A DNA stretch of 64,000 nt from Acarospora socialis (Eukaryota > Ascomycota > Lecanoromycetes > Acarosporales > Acarosporaceae). The notes beneath the pieces were generated by a model that saw nothing but the letters and a program-made list of their open reading frames with translations, was not told the DNA's origin and did no database searches. The DNA is taken from positions 930,001 through 994,000 of the forward strand of contig JAMYGW020000011.1 in the NCBI GenBank assembly GCA_025617375.2, in the 5' to 3' direction. Within the stretch, counting starts at the first letter, position 1. Every line of letters starts with the position of its first letter. This document shows, in pieces, positions 20,848 to 33,601 of the stretch. The position numbers were made by a program, and so were the translations under genes.

Positions 20848-23800
20848 ATGGATTTTGATACTCACCATGGTTTCACCAGTAGTCCGCGCACCTCCGACGA
20901 AGCTGAATCCCATCGAGGCACTCCAGACACAAGGCTTACCGCATTCTCTCTGGAGGAGGTGTGCAGTCCTGAGAAATCCGCCGGCGGTGATTCCGTCGGC
21001 CAAGGCGGTCCCCCAGCTTTCACCATCAAGCCCACCTATGCAAAATGCTCTCCTAAGGCTACCGGGAGTTTCAAGACTTATGGTTCCCAAGACCCGTTCG
21101 TGATTGTCCATGGTCCAGTTACTGGCTCGAAGCTAAGCCATGAGGCACCAAAGCTATCTCCCACCGCTTCCAGCTTCACACCTCTGGGTGCGTTTGGAAA
21201 TGATCCTAGCATCTCCCGAACGGGCCCACTTGGCAGCACTCTCTCCGGTGCTTCTGGTGTTAGCTTTCTCAATGCCACCTCCCTGCCGGATGCCACCTCA
21301 GGTGGTAAGCATCTAAAGGACTACTTACAATCGGTAGCGTCTGAAATTACCACGATGGCTCCCATTGGCCAGCGCTCAGCCTCGGGGCCTACTACGCCGG
21401 TTAAGAGCGGCCAACACCAGGTCGACGATGTTTCGGGTGTCGATGTCAACGCGACTAGGTCATTGAAGGTTTCGAACATATCTCGCAAGACGTCCGGTAA
21501 AGAGCTCGCTGACTTCTTCGATGTGAGTTTTATTTCGTCATGGAACCCCGTCGCATCAACTCCATGTTCTAACACTACCGGGATTAGGGGCGCATGTTTC
21601 CTTCACTGAAGGCCCTCGTTCTCATCGACCTGGCTGCTAGTGGCACCATCTATGTTGGCTTCACGGATATTCGCGATTCTCAGAAGGCCTTCCACAAGGC
21701 GAAGAAACTGCGTACTGAGTGGGCGACTCATTACCTGCCATCGAATCAGTTCGATATGAAGCGTAACCCCGGAACTCCTTCTTTTGCGTCTGCCTACGAA
21801 GGACAGGTCATGGTTCGAGCTCATTACGGTGGCCAAACCCATCAATTCAATATTGGCAACATTCGGCAACTTGTCAAGGAGCTCCTCGATAATTATGGCG
21901 ATATCAAGGTCTTTCGTGAACTCGACGCAGCAGAACCACCAATCGTCGAGTTTAATGCTGACTTTTACGACACCGCCGCAGCAGAAGTTGCTGTACTATC
22001 TCTTGATGGATTCAAGATCGGGGTGCGTACAACTTGATTGTTTGAAACGAGCTAATGCCACCATCAGCTGACAATCTACAAGGGCTGTACCCTCGCGATT
22101 GCTCACCATGGGGCTGATGTTATGCGCCTTTCACCTCGCCACATTCCTTCTCAAGATGCTCTACCGCTCCAGCGTCACAGCTCCGGTTTGGGGGGTTCTT
22201 TTGCGCATATGAGTCTCGGGACGCGTCCTGGCTCTTACGACAGTATTCCGCATGATCTTTCAGGAATTCCGGTTTACGCTAGGCCAAGCCCGACTGGTCG
22301 TTCCATGATACCACGCGAGGAGTCTCTTGGCTATTGGGCCTCGCCTCAAGTCGGCTTTATTGGCCATAGCTATCCTCGTCGTGACCTGAAACCACTTCCA
22401 ATCATGTACAGTCCCCGCCACCAAGAGGAAGCCATGGTATCGCTCAGAGCATGGGATGTATTCGGACCAGGCGCTATCGGTCAAGAAAGAGGACAGACGT
22501 ATCAGCCCCAGCTCAGAAACGGTGCCTACTCACCTCAGCGTCGAGGGCCGCCCAGATTCGGAGGCCGTCACACCCATGAGTTCGCTTCTGGTCATCATAA
22601 TGTTGTTGATGTTGAGCGTATCCGTCGAGGCCTCGACGTTCGCACTACAGTGGGTCTTCTTTAACCTCTATTACGTTGCCGAGCCATTTATGATGTGTGC
22701 AGATCATGTTACGAAACATCCCAAACAAGATTGATCAGGTGAGACTTCTTGCCTTTCGAGGAGCTCGATCGATATTTGATTGAACATTATCAGGCTATGC
22801 TGAAAGAAATCGTGGATGAGACAAGTATCGGCAAGTACGATTTCATGTACTTGCGCATTGGTAAGTGGCTTACACTACCCTCATATGAAGCTGGTTAATG
22901 AAATCGGATTCCACAGACTTTGCGAACAACTGCAAGTAAGGCTGAGAAAAACTGAACACCTTGGATACACGGAACGAAGCTGACGATTATAGTGTGGGCT
23001 ACGCGTTCATCAATTTCGAAGACGTGAGTTCAATGAAATTCCAGACTGCGTATGAGACAATGCAGCTGACATTGACAAAGCCATGGTTCATCATCGACGT
23101 GAGTGAAAGGTGTAAAATACCGCTTTCAGGGTTATTAACCTCTCGTACAGTTTGTCAATGCTAGAGCGGGGCTCCGATGGCAAGTCTCCACACAGCCGTG
23201 CAGTGCCAGTAGCTATTTGGCTAACGGCAAAGCAGGAACCGGTTCAATAGTGACAAAGTAGCCGAGGTGTCTTATGCTAGTCAGTCAATCTGGTTGCTGC
23301 AAGAGTTTGCGCTGACACCTCTGTAGCCATTCAAGGGAAGGATTGTCTGGTTCAGAAGTTTCGTAACAGCTCTGTGATGTTGGAGCATCCGTCTTTCCGG
23401 CCGAAGGTATTGTCTCTGAACTCGGATCCATCACTGGTTATGGGAATACGCTGAACAAATTAGATCTTCCACACTGGAACAGGCCCGCTTAGCGGGAAAG
23501 AAGATACCTTCCCGGGCCCCGACAATCCTTCCAAAATGCGGCGAAGCGTGGAGAATGCTGAACATGTTGGTAAGTGCGCCGCTTTCTACGTTGGAGAACA
23601 CCCCGAGAAGCTTGCCAGTATCTGTTAGGTCTTATGTTGACTCTACCATCAGGTCTTTTCGCACCTCGGGCTGGTCAGCACTTTCGAGACGAGCAACGTC
23701 GACGTCGCTCTCAATACGACCGCGGTACCCGTCTGGCAGAGCTCGAGGACGCCTACGAGTACGGCACCCAAGGCTACCACGCCGAAGAGTTCTATCGCCC

Positions 23801-23861
23801 CGTGGCTATTGGCAATCGTCAGCATAGTGGTACGTCTTACGGATACGCAGCGATCTTCTAA
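20848..23861 (+). CDS. MEI2-like RNA-binding protein
   Basis: Related to fission yeast Mei2, the RNA-binding regulator of meiosis, and its filamentous-fungal homologues. The start is ATG 20848 (MDFDTHHGFTSS), and the N-terminus is Ser/Pro/Gly-rich. Two degenerate RRMs follow: 'RSLKVSNISRKTSGKELADF' with 'GTIYVGFTDIRDSQKAFHKA', then 'YGDIKVFRELDA' to 'AVLSLDGFKIG'. The C-terminal Mei2-type RRM reads TTIMLRNIPNKIDQAMLKEI, KYDFMYLRIDFANNCN, VGYAFINFEDPW, NRFNSDKVAEVSYA, TIQGKDCLVQKFRNSSV and ML. That block identifies the family. At least six introns. The 3' end is uncertain: the TAA at 23859 ends one reading, but a protein-like segment (SPLHTFVAPHTPGPRVP, about 23895-23945) suggests another exon. 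It may act in sexual development; that is inference from homologues. Confidence 0.88.
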
Positions 23862-24824
23862 GTGGCTGCCGCATGGGCTCACGTCCAGCCGATCACCTTT
23901 GCACACCTTCGTTGCTCCACATACACCTGGTCCTCGCGTACCGATTTCACCTTACTAAAAGTTGGCTCTGTCCCCACTTTGTTGCTTGCCACATTAAGGT
24001 GAGGCAACGTCTGGTAGTGTATCTGTCCTATTTCCGAAGCCCTTGTGACTGCATTTTTCTTTAGTCCTTTGGGAGGGTTTACATACACCAGCGGCCAGTC
24101 CGAATCCGTTGTCGCCGCCTGTTAACATCCCGGCTTGGCTATGGTATGCTGCTATGCCGCCCGTTGGTGTGTCATTCCCGTCCCCTCGTCTACTGTTGGA
24201 GAAGTTTGAGGCATGGAAAACGACGAAGGTTAGATACGAAGCATTAGTTGGAGGGCGTCAGCCAGTGCTCTGTGCAGCAGTGTGCCGGGGCGATACTTCT
24301 CCTGCGAGTTTACTGATGAGCGCACTTACTTCTTATTATTTGCTGCACTACACAAAAGCGTGCCGCATTTACCTCTCGATCTCCGAGTAGTGCAAAATCA
24401 CAGAGATGGGGCATGGGCACTCGTTAGATTTGCTTAACATAGCTGTACATGTTCCCAACTAGATAGTGTTGGCTTCGCTGGCTTCAAGATAGCTGACTGA
24501 ATAATGGCAATGAGCTACGATTACATATATTGAGATTAATAGTTTCAAAACGATCGAGAATGTGCTGGGCTTTATCTCACGGAAAATTAAAGAACGCAAA
24601 TGTACTAAGAAGTTCTTGGCTTGGAGTATTCCAAGCTGAGGTGTTCGATTACTACGCGAGAAAGCTCTATACTGAGACGAGCAGAACTCCCGTGACTGTC
24701 CCGTGACCTATAGTAAGACCTAATTCCTACATATCAGATGTTGAGGTAGGTTTATTGGGCGTATACGATCCTCCAGTTACTCATAGAGTCATGACTACAT
24801 AACCTTTGGCAGCAACGGCACTGC
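23862..24824. other. Intergenic, possible 3' exon of MEI2-like gene
   Basis: Apart from the protein-like segment near 23895-23945 noted under the MEI2-like gene, nothing recognisable is seen. The second half is more AT-rich and probably holds the RMP1 promoter. Confidence 0.45.
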
Positions 24825-25536
24825 ATGGCTTCTGTACGAGCCGATCAAGCCATGGTGGAACTTCAAGAAGTCACGAAGCTGCTGCAGCTAATATTCCATC
24901 GCAACAAAAACCAGCATCATTCGGCGAAGTGGTGGAAGTGGTTCGCCATGCTGAAGCGATCTCTGCTCAAGCTCTCCCACGAAAAGGCAGAGGCGGTCAA
25001 GGCGAGGGTGACTTACATGTCGGAGTTCCTGATCCCCAGATGTCACCGGTGAGTGCGACACCACCCGACTTGGTGCTCGGGCTCAATTCCGCTGAAGCCA
25101 TGGACCGCGTTGTAGAGCTTTTACGAACCTCGTCGCCGATCAGCAGTTCGCCGCCCTGGGCCTGGTGCTGCTGGCAAACTTGGCTAAAGTCGGCCTCATC
25201 GTCGACGCAATGGCAGGCAAAGGACGCAAAACGCCAGCTAAAGATGCACGGCGTGCTCCCGCGACATTGGAAGGTAGCGAAGATCTCGGAGAGAGCGTTA
25301 TTCGCGGCGATCCGAGAGTTGCTGCCATGTCCGTACAGTCGAAAGCGGCCCGTTACCATCACGCTACAACGGCCGATGGGAATGGTTTCAAGCGTGAGAA
25401 GGATATGATTACCTCAAGCAATGCTCGGAGCATATCGGAGCCAAGAATCAATAGCCCTAGCTCGTCTCCGAGGCCACGGAACAGGAGACGTGGGAAAGTT
25501 AACGCCATTGACGAACTGTTCGACGGGCTTGCATGA
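24825..25536 (+). CDS. RMP1: RNase MRP protein component Rmp1
   Basis: A subunit specific to RNase MRP, the nucleolar ribonucleoprotein that cleaves pre-rRNA at site A3. Exon 1 (ATG 24825, MASVRADQAMVELQEVTKLL) contains LIFHRNKNQHHSAKWWKW followed by FAMLKRSL, the conserved Rmp1 core. The intron starts at CACCG|GTGAGT and ends before AGCTTTTACG. It restores HRAFTNLVADQQFAALGLVL, which continues LLANLAKVGLIVDA. The rest is a basic, Ser/Arg-rich tail ending RRRGKVNAIDELFDGLA with a TGA stop. About 220 residues. LAS21 ends convergently only about 140 bases downstream. Confidence 0.9.
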
Positions 25537-25675
25537 TATTATGTATTCCGTTCCATTCATGCCCGCTTGACGGGTCCAAGAGCCTTTAACAACTCGGCAT
25601 AGGGTGATCCTTAGGAGCCCTCCTCTTGGGTACTCCCAGTCACGATTCAAGTCGGCGCGTATAATTCGTAACCAA

Positions 25676-28600
25676 CTACCTAGACCCTAACCATACAAGC
25701 AGGCTTACACCCGCGACGTTGATACAGAGATGCTGAGCAAGACACCAAGCCATGATATACAGATACTTGGGCGAAAACACGGTCCATATGAACAGATGCG
25801 TTCTTAAAGCCGAGCAAGCGACCATTACGAAAAAAAGACTCGTCACGGCGAAGAGCGTTAGGAGAGTTAGGTGATGGAAGAGGTCCCCTTTCGGATCTCT
25901 TCGATCTCTCTGGAGAAGGAGGATGGTGGTCGCTGATGCCCACCATAACGGCCCCGCCCAGTTGCCGACAAAGGTCAGAATCCCCACAACCAGAACGTTG
26001 TAATCACGGACGCCGTTGTACGCACTGGATAGGTCAATCGAGGAGATGGCATTCGATCCCCCTAACGCAAAGAAAGATGCATACTGGAAGAGCAGGGATG
26101 TCGTTGAGATCTCCGTCGTCGAGAGGTCGAACGATATCAGGAAACGAAGCTGAATCTCAGAAAGGAGAAACAAAGGGATGTTTGCGATACGAGACTGTGT
26201 GACAAGCATTAGAGTGAGCAGGTCATGAAATACTACACCTGCTGGATAATTAGCGCGGTAAGTATGGGAAACGGAAGCAACCTTACCAGAGTCACTGCGT
26301 TTATTGTTAGTTCTATTCTTCCGCAGTTCAAGAGTACCATTGTATCCTAGGGCAAGCCCCAGACCCAGGAAAACAGCCCTCGCTTGAGTCAGTAGTGACG
26401 TGTCTTCCAGCTGTCGTCTCATGGGTATCGGGATATCCTTAAGGAGTTCCGGAGCTTCGGTATTGGTAAATTTTACTTTGAACAGAAACGCAGTCACGCA
26501 CAGGATGATCGAAAGGAGTGTAGCCAGCGAAGGAGTTAGCTGCCGGAGTCCTCGCCGGGAAAGCCTGTATGTCAGGTCCAGAAACGTTGCAGAAACGGCA
26601 ACCCACAGGACGGAATTATGTTCGGGAAGGAATGTCCTTGCAATATCTGGTTCCCCAGCGAACTTCTGGCCTGTTTGGTTCCACCGCCGAAGAAGACGTG
26701 ATATGGCCAGCAGACATCCCCCTAAAACAGTATACTGCAGCATGCCTCGCCTATCATGCCTACTTCTACCCCAGAATAAGCCTATAAAAAGCTGCCAAGC
26801 AACCTGCTCTTGGACTCACCGCTTCAGTAACAACCATGCAAGCCAGCCCGATAAGCACCAGTACCAAAAGTGCTGCTCTTCCTCCACGTAACTACTGGCG
26901 AACATCATGCCCCCATAAGCCAAAGCTAGGGCTATGAAGAGCAAACCGGTCGATCCGGACTCACAAAGCGCTGGCAGCGACGTCGCAGACGCTATTAGTA
27001 CAGCTAGAGCAGCCGCCGTCATGCCCAGCCGGAGGCGGGTGAGGTTGTAATTACTGGCTGTGTGGCTCATCATTTGTTGCGCGTTTCTTAGGAACTAACA
27101 ACCTTAGTTGTCGTAGAAGTTCTCAGAATGACATTGCTTATTTACCTGCATTAAGGAGAGCAGACAATCATCATATGTCTCTAGTCCATTTGCACCACGC
27201 TTGACAAAGCCTACAAGCTCTGCTGCTGATTTCCACTGGCAGCGAAGATTTTCAAGGCTTGAGGACTCCTGAGAGCAATCTTGTACGATAGATTGGTTAT
27301 CGAAGGACATCTCAGGGAAAGTGGCCTTGACAATGCTCAAGATCTGGAACGCATTCCGCACTGTTAACTGGATCTTATCATCTGCCCAAGTTCGTTAGCG
27401 TGAGCAGATGCCCTATCAGAGCTAAATAAGACAGCCTTAACAAACCCTTTCCCCAGAATGCGAGCATGTCCGGGATGAAGACTCCAAGATTGTTCAGAGG
27501 CACTGGGAAACCCAGCAGACCTGCCAAAGTTGGTACTATATCGGACTGTTCGACTACAGTATAATAGCGGTAGTCTTCCGCAACCGCAAGTGGGCAATCC
27601 AGGCCGTGAAATATGGTCTGGAATTTTGGAGACATGAAGACAAGGGCAGGGAAAGTCTCTCCAGGAGCAGAACCGCCATGGTTTCCAGCATCGTTCATCC
27701 CATGATCCCCGCAAAGGACGAAGAGGGTCGACTGCAAATGGTCCTCAGACTCGATGGCTTGGTATATCTGCTTAACAACGTCATCCATTTCCGCCTGCTT
27801 GGGCAGCATGTTGGGACTACATCAGAAGTGAGCAGAAGTAGAAGGGCTAGGTGGTCATGGAAAATTACCTTCCCGGGCCAGCCTTATGACCTATGTGGTC
27901 GAGACCAAGGAAGTGCAGGATCATGGTATTCCAATCGTCCCGTTGCAACTCTTCCGGTAGATGTCTTGTCACATTGTTGTCCACTTCCGTGAAGTCCTGG
28001 CGTCCGACTTCAGCCCTAATCTATCCAGCACATCGGTCTGGACTGACCGAAACAAAGAAGCTGGTTGTGCCATCTGCCCGTGAGAACACGCCGGGGAAGA
28101 GTTTCAGCCACGTATCGTCGCCGTACATGATCAGCCTCCCATCAGGCTTGGCTCTCATCTGCGCTAGCCAGGTGTCTTGTTGTGCAAGACTTGACGTTGT
28201 ATCGGACTCTGCAAAGTTCAAGATGACGTCAAGGAAAGACGGAATAGAGCCTGTTGTCATGGCTTTCACACGCGGCATCGTTATAGTAGGCGACGTAGCA
28301 TGGGCAGTATATGGTATCGCAGCTCCGCCAGCGATTAGACTGCCAAACAGAGTCAGCAGGTGCTTCGGACAACTGGCTCGTTCCCCTATCTCGAACCTTT
28401 GGGTAAACCTGAAACCGGACTTCTCAGAATAGACGAAGTCACTGGGCAGATCAGCATCTTCTGTGCAACCTTTAGTGAGCCACGGTGCTCACCTCCTAAG
28501 CGCGTCGACCACCATGAAAATGATCTTATCGAAAGGAGCTCTGGGTGGAGGACCCAGACCCGGGTCTTCATAACGGGCCAGTCCTGGCAGAAAAGGTTTG

Positions 28601-28719
28601 TAAGGGAAGAATCCCGTCGCGAAGATGACTATAGAGATTGGCACGAGTACATTAGCCAGGCAGAGTAGAAGCAAGAACTTCGAGGTCGGAGAAGGCTTAT
28701 TGCGCCGGAGTTCCACCAT
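25676..28719 (-). CDS. LAS21: GPI ethanolamine phosphate transferase 2
   Basis: An ER membrane enzyme (Gpi7/PIG-G class) that adds ethanolamine phosphate to the second mannose of GPI anchors. The start at ATG 28719 (MVELRRNKPSPTSKF) is followed by a signal-anchor segment, then FDKIIFMVVDALR, the metal-binding start of the alkaline-phosphatase-like lumenal domain. Later blocks are RLIMYGDDTWLKLFPG, the exon with 'LHFLGLDHIG' content near 27870-27925, and STLFVLCGDHGMNDAGNHGG, which supplies more metal ligands. From about 27370 leftward the protein is a series of hydrophobic helices (GLLFIALALAYGGMMFASS; TLLTLFAVTSLFFVMVACSA), the multi-span C-terminal half. It ends VAGVSLLVWLGSR with a stop at 25676. 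Several introns. Length fits the usual 800-plus residues. Confidence 0.92.
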
Positions 28720-29148
28720 TGTTGACGAGATTTCCCGTGCATATAGTGTCTGGGGGGATCCAGAGAAGATACTATGTACTGTGTTTGTTTTACACTGCTT
28801 TAGGGGTGATGCGCCACACCTTAAATTGCTCGCCTTACACGCGGCATCTACCAGGGTCTGTTCAAGCTTCGAGGCGTCTCCCCAGGCCTAACCCCAGCGA
28901 TGCTACAAGGTACTCCGTATGCAGTACCTTACGTTGTAGATGTGAAAGATTATCATGACATCCACCGCTCTATTATGGAGTGTTTAATGTCTACCATCAC
29001 TCGTCACGTATGAGGACTCAGCTCAACAGATGTGCCTTTGCGCCAACAAGTTTCTATGCGACAGCACTTTTGAAGACATGCACTCCTCCTGATCGCCATT
29101 GGAAGATCCCAGATGAACGCCCCCAAAGCAACTTTTGATGAGTGAGGA
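28720..29148. other. LAS21 upstream / LLP downstream spacer
   Basis: A short spacer holding the LAS21 5' leader and the 3' UTR of the next minus-strand gene. It contains GGTACTCCGTATGCAGTACC (about 28911), one of several near-palindromic GTAC words in the window's spacers. Confidence 0.5.
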
Positions 29149-29734
29149 TCACCTCTTCTGCTTTCCAGCAGAACCAGAACCCTTGCGTTTGTTGTAGCTC
29201 GAAAAGACTATGGAAGCCTTCGATTTGCTGCGCCGCTTCTTATGGACCCGGTTAGGGTTATTGGACTTGATGCCAGCAGCGTGTGGTTTACTGTCAAGCG
29301 CCATGGCTATACAACATATTAGCGGAAAGTACTTGGTCAGTTTGTGTTGCCTTGGTATCCGACTAGCTGAAGTTATAGCTAGTCATTGTGCGTATATTCG
29401 GTATGTTGATTTGTGAGTGGCATGGATTGGACAGCTCCTGGAACTAACCTTCATGCGCTGCCTCAACTGCCTCCTTTTCCTTGTCCTTCGCCTTTGGGTG
29501 GATGGTGTCTTGTCCGTCAGCATTGATGACAATGAGAGTCACAGAATCGATGGACCTACCTTCACCGATCTCCATCTCTGCGTCTTCCGTGACTTTGGGT
29601 GCAGCCCTACCCGCGAGCTCCAAGAGCTTTCTCGACAGCCGCTCCGTCCTGGCAGTCTCTACCGGACTGAAGACTTTCGATCGTAGTTTTGCTCTATTGG
29701 ACTTCTTTGTGCTCGATCGTAGACCCTTGGCCAT
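29149..29734 (-). CDS. LLP-like nucleolar protein (DUF2423, YBL028C family)
   Basis: A small, very basic protein. It begins MAKGLRSSTKKSNRAKLRSK, followed by VFSPVETARTERLSRKLLEL, the N-terminal signature of the DUF2423/LLP family. Family members localise to the nucleolus and are linked to ribosome biogenesis. One intron: exon 1 ends in EAAHE with a G|GTTAGT donor. Exon 2 gives AMALDSKPHAAGIKSNNPNR, then VHKKRRSKSKASIVFSSYNK and RKGSGSAGKQKR, ending at a TGA (29149-29151). The Lys/Arg-rich C-terminus fits nuclear and nucleolar targeting. The exact molecular role is not known to me. Confidence 0.85.
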
Positions 29735-30167
29735 TGTTGATAGTCTGAAGATGTGCGGAGAGCGGGCCTACGTGCGATCGCTCACCTTTGTCGACTACTG
29801 TAATTGGAATTGCTGCAAGCTTGGCCAGGCGTCTAGGGATGAGTCTGGTAAGGATCTATGACGGTGACTGACGCTGTGTTACTCTATGGGTTTCCCTGAC
29901 CGAGCACGAGTAACACTTGTTGTCTGTTAGGTGCAAAGATCGTAGTCTGCACTTTTGCGTCACTGATAGGTAGGTTGGCGACTACTCCGTACCTACGCTT
30001 ACATGTAATCAGTACCTAATCACCTAGATCATCACATTCACGTCCTCGATTTGCGCCTTCATTCTCAGTGTGCTACCTCATGTCTGGTTTAATGCATCAT
30101 TCTCAGCAAGCCTTCTCTGATCGTGCCTTTTCACCGTGATCTCCAAAGGCCGGGCGTTGCTCGAAAT
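29735..30167. promoter_or_regulatory. Divergent LLP / SIZ promoter region
   Basis: About 430 bases separate two genes transcribed away from each other, so both promoters must lie here. Words such as CTACTCCGTACCTAC (about 29981-29995) recur elsewhere in the window's spacers. No TATA box is clear. Confidence 0.5.
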
Positions 30168-32234
30168 ATGGCGTCCAGCGGACAGCCATTAGATCCCCAT
30201 GTCGTGGTAGCAAGAGTCAAAACCCTCATTAATGCCCATTTGAAGAATGTGTTGAAAGCAGAAAGTCTCCCAGTCTCGGGCGTCAAGAGTGCGATGCAAA
30301 GTCGTATCATAGCTCGTAAGTTCTGGAACTCGCTCTGCCGCTCGCACTGCTCGCCGCAACAGTTACTTCGCACTCGCCTGCCAAATCAAACAGTGACTGA
30401 TCACTAGTTGTTGTTTTACAGATATCGAAAATTACGCACGAACAGGGAACGTCGACGGGTTCAACCGTGTGAAGAACCTGGTGTATAGCCCAGACGGTGT
30501 CTTGTCACCCATGGCTCCTCGCACCGGGCATAACAGCCTGACCAAGCCTTCAACCCCGACTTCATATTCGACAGTTAACGGGTTAGGGCGGCCGCCAGGG
30601 TCTGCCCATGGAGGCATGGCCCCTCATGCCTATGTCCCAGGTAGGATCAAGGAGTTACTGGTTCATTCAGAGGTGCACTTTGCTGAGAGATATCAAGTCC
30701 GTCTTGTTTTCAAAGATAGTCCGTTCTACTCCATAATAGAGCCGCTGACACCGATCATTGAATGTAAAGGTGAGTTAACCCACCGAGTATGACGAATTCG
30801 CTGAAGATGGCCGATTTTCCAGAGCGAGATACTACCCGAGATAGTGTGGACTGCAAAGTCGTCTTCTCACCTGCCGTAGCAGACAGGCTTCAGAGAGATC
30901 CGACGACCCGAGTGATGATATACTGCGCTGCAGATATAGGACTTTCCCCTTACACCAAGGCCGACATAGCCTTTCCGCATCAGGTCGAGATCAAGGTTAA
31001 CCTGGACGAGATCAAAGCGAATCTCAGAGGACTAAAGAACAAGCCCGGCTCAACAAGACCAGCAGACATAACCAATCTTGTACGGAAACGTGCGAACTAC
31101 GAGAACTCGGTCGTGATGACATATGCATTGACTCACAAAGTAAGCTATAGTTGTTCAGCTATCGGCAGTGCTTGATTTTAAGGTATCACTGTGAAATAGT
31201 CTTCAATGGCTATTCTAATTTTGCCTGGGATCTTCCAGCTACCTTCCTTTGCTCTTCGATAGCTAATTTGATTGGGTAGAAATTTTATCTGGTTGTCAAT
31301 CTTGTCAAGCAACATCCAGTGGAGGAGCTGGCTGCTAAATTGAGATCGGGCAAAAGGATTTCCAAAGCGCAAGTCATCAGCGAAAGTATGCGCGTACGGG
31401 CGTATTGCTGCTAGGAAAACTTCGAAACTGACTTGACGCACAGTGATAAGCAAAGCACAAGACGCTGATATCGTTGCTACTTCTACTGTCATGTCGTTGA
31501 AATGCCCACTGTCAACTTTACGTATCCAGATGCCTTGTCGATCTACCGTCTGCACCCACAATCAGTGCTTCGACGCCTCTTCCTTCCTCCAGCTACAAGA
31601 GCAAGCCCCGACCTGGACCTGTCCTGTGTGCAATAAAATCATCGTGTTCGAAGCGCTCGAAGTCGACGAGTACGTGCCTGTACCTGTGATTTAGCAGCAT
31701 TGAGCTGACCTATGCAGGTATGTGGATAACATCTTGAAGTCAACCGGCACTGCTGTGGAGCAAGTCATCATTGAACCAAACGGGAAGTGGGTTGTGAATT
31801 CGAAAGCGGACACCTCGCCCAAACCGAACGGCGCAAGCTCCGGCACTGATGAGGATGAAGATCTCGTCGAGATCAAGGACATGCGTGTGGCGTCATTGAA
31901 GGAGGAAGCTCCTCACACCCCCCATGTTATGTCACGAACGCCGCCTTCATCGTCTCGAGAACCATCCATCGCTTCCGGAAGCATGCGGTCTTCCAACAAT
32001 AAGCGACCGATCAGTCAGGTCATAGACCTTACCTTCAGCGATGATGACGACGATGAGCCTCCCAGAGCAGCTAAGCGGCAGCATTCCAACACTGGCTTGC
32101 ATGGCGCTATGGATGGTGGAAGTAGGTACGGTTACGCGCCAGCAATCGCGAGGCCGAATGCGGCCAGTCCACGTGTGAACAGACACTCGTCTCTGAGCAC
32201 ACTCGACTCGGCGTATCAGTATCGAGATCTTTGA
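30168..32234 (+). CDS. SIZ1: SUMO E3 ligase of the SIZ/PIAS family
   Basis: Promotes SUMO transfer from Ubc9 to nuclear substrates. The start is ATG 30168 (MASSGQPLDPHVVVARVK), opening a SAP-like DNA-binding region (LINAHLKNVLKAESLPVSG, KSAMQSRIIAHIENY). A PINIT domain follows (IKELLVHSEVHFAERYQVRL; VEIKVNLDEIKANLRGLKNK). The SP-RING has MSLKCPLSTLRIQMPCRSTV, CTHNQCFDASSFLQLQEQAP and TWTCPVCNK, with the Cys/His ligands intact. The C-terminal tail is Ser/Pro-rich. It includes QVIDLTFSDDDDDE, a SUMO-interacting-motif-like hydrophobic/acidic patch. Joins ALTHK|FYLVVNLVKQHPVEELA and QVISE|MISKAQDADIV are supported by GT-AG sites. About six exons; the stop is TGA at 32232. Confidence 0.92.
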
Positions 32235-32786
32235 GTTGACCTATGATAGCGGAAATACCTCAACATAGACGGAGTCTCTTGCTTGGCTGGGAAGGTAGTC
32301 TCCGCCATCACGGCTGCTGGTGTAAGGCATTCCTGGGCTCCATCGATATCTACTCTGGGAAAATCTGGTATTAGGGTTTCAGATGGCGCGATTCAGCGGT
32401 GATGATACCATTGCAAGGCGTGGGGCGGATGTGTTGATTGGCTAGAGGTCGGCTTGGCTGGGCTCTATACCTAGTCACAGCTCTGAAAGCTGTCTATATG
32501 CCAGTGCTTGAAGCTTAAGCTCTACATCTCAACGACACGTTGGATCTCTGATTATCCAATGCTCCTCCGGAAAAATCTACATAGTTCCTCAATACCTCGT
32601 AATCACGTAGCGGAAGCCTTCGGCCCTGGAGATCTTAGTACTCTTTAGGCCCTTGCACACCACCGTAGGTAGTGCGGAACTACGGCTAGGCCCTCGTTTG
32701 TTATAAGGTCTATAACAGACATCGAAACGGTTGGGCAACGCGTAAGGTAAGCGCACGTCACCAGGACGGCCGCAGCCTGATCTTCA
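32235..32786. other. SIZ1 - TRS33 spacer
   Basis: Head-to-tail spacer with no recognisable gene or repeat. Confidence 0.5.
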
Positions 32787-33601
32787 ATGTCATTCGAGAC
32801 GCCTTTGCCGCCGTATAATGCCTCGGATCCCCACGCGACTTTCCTGAACGCCAGCTGCCTCGACTTCCTGCTCATCGAGCTCGTGCCCATGGCCTACCGG
32901 CTGGCGGCCGAGCTGGCCGACTCCGACGACAAACCGGACGACGAGGAACGCAACGACGTGGCGTACAGGCGGTTGGAGACGCTCGGGTACCGTGTCGGGC
33001 AAGGGCTCGTGGAGAGGTGAGGTCGATCTTGTTGGACGGGGGCGCACGGCGGTGAGGATTGGGGCCGCTGAAGTTATGGGCTGAAGGGCGCCATGGGAGA
33101 TACGCAATGGGCTTACGTCGCGGCGATTTCTTGGACAGATTCTCGAGAGACCGTCCACGCTTCACGGACACGTTGGACGTGATCAAATTCCTATGCAAGG
33201 ATCTATGGACCTTGGTGTTCCGAAAGCAGATTGATAATTTGAAGACGAACCATCGGGTGCGGACCGCCCCTCCGTGTTCGGTTTCCAGCGCAGGTTACGC
33301 TGACTGAGGAGTGAAGGGGGTCTACGTCCTTACCGACAATCTCTTCCAACCTTTTCGGCGCATGAGCACGGAAGCTGGGGGCCCAGCCGTCTCGCGGGCG
33401 CGACCGGTAGGACCTCTCCCCCATTCTTGGCGTTCATGTGCAAAAGGTACAAGGCTGATGAGGGAATAGTTCTTGTGGTTTCCCTGCGGGTTGATACGAG
33501 GTGCATTGGCTAACATGAACGTCAATGCCACCGTACACGCCGAGACGTTGGAGCTTCCGGGTGCGACGTTCCAGATAAAGACTATAACCACCAAGCCTTA
33601 A
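32787..33601 (+). CDS. TRS33: TRAPP complex subunit Trs33 (TRAPPC6)
   Basis: A small core subunit of the TRAPP tethering and Rab exchange complexes on the ER-Golgi route. ATG 32787 opens MSFETPLPPYNASDPHATFL. Family blocks are LETLGYRVGQGLVERFSRDR, FLCKDLWTLVFRKQIDNLKT and NHRGVYVLTDNLFQPFRRMS. The last exon reads FLWFPCGLIRGALANMNVNA and TVHAETLELPGATFQIKT, ending TKP and TAA. Three introns: after ER (GTGAGG), after NHR (GTGCGG) and after RARP (GTAGGA). All give family-like joins. Length about 195 residues, normal. Confidence 0.93.

Noticed and set aside
20341-21103. Two overlapping plus-strand ORFs (148 and 219 codons) before the MEI2-like gene
   Set aside because: They are driven by CTCACT repeats and a pyrimidine-rich leader; the genuine protein starts at ATG 20848 in another frame.
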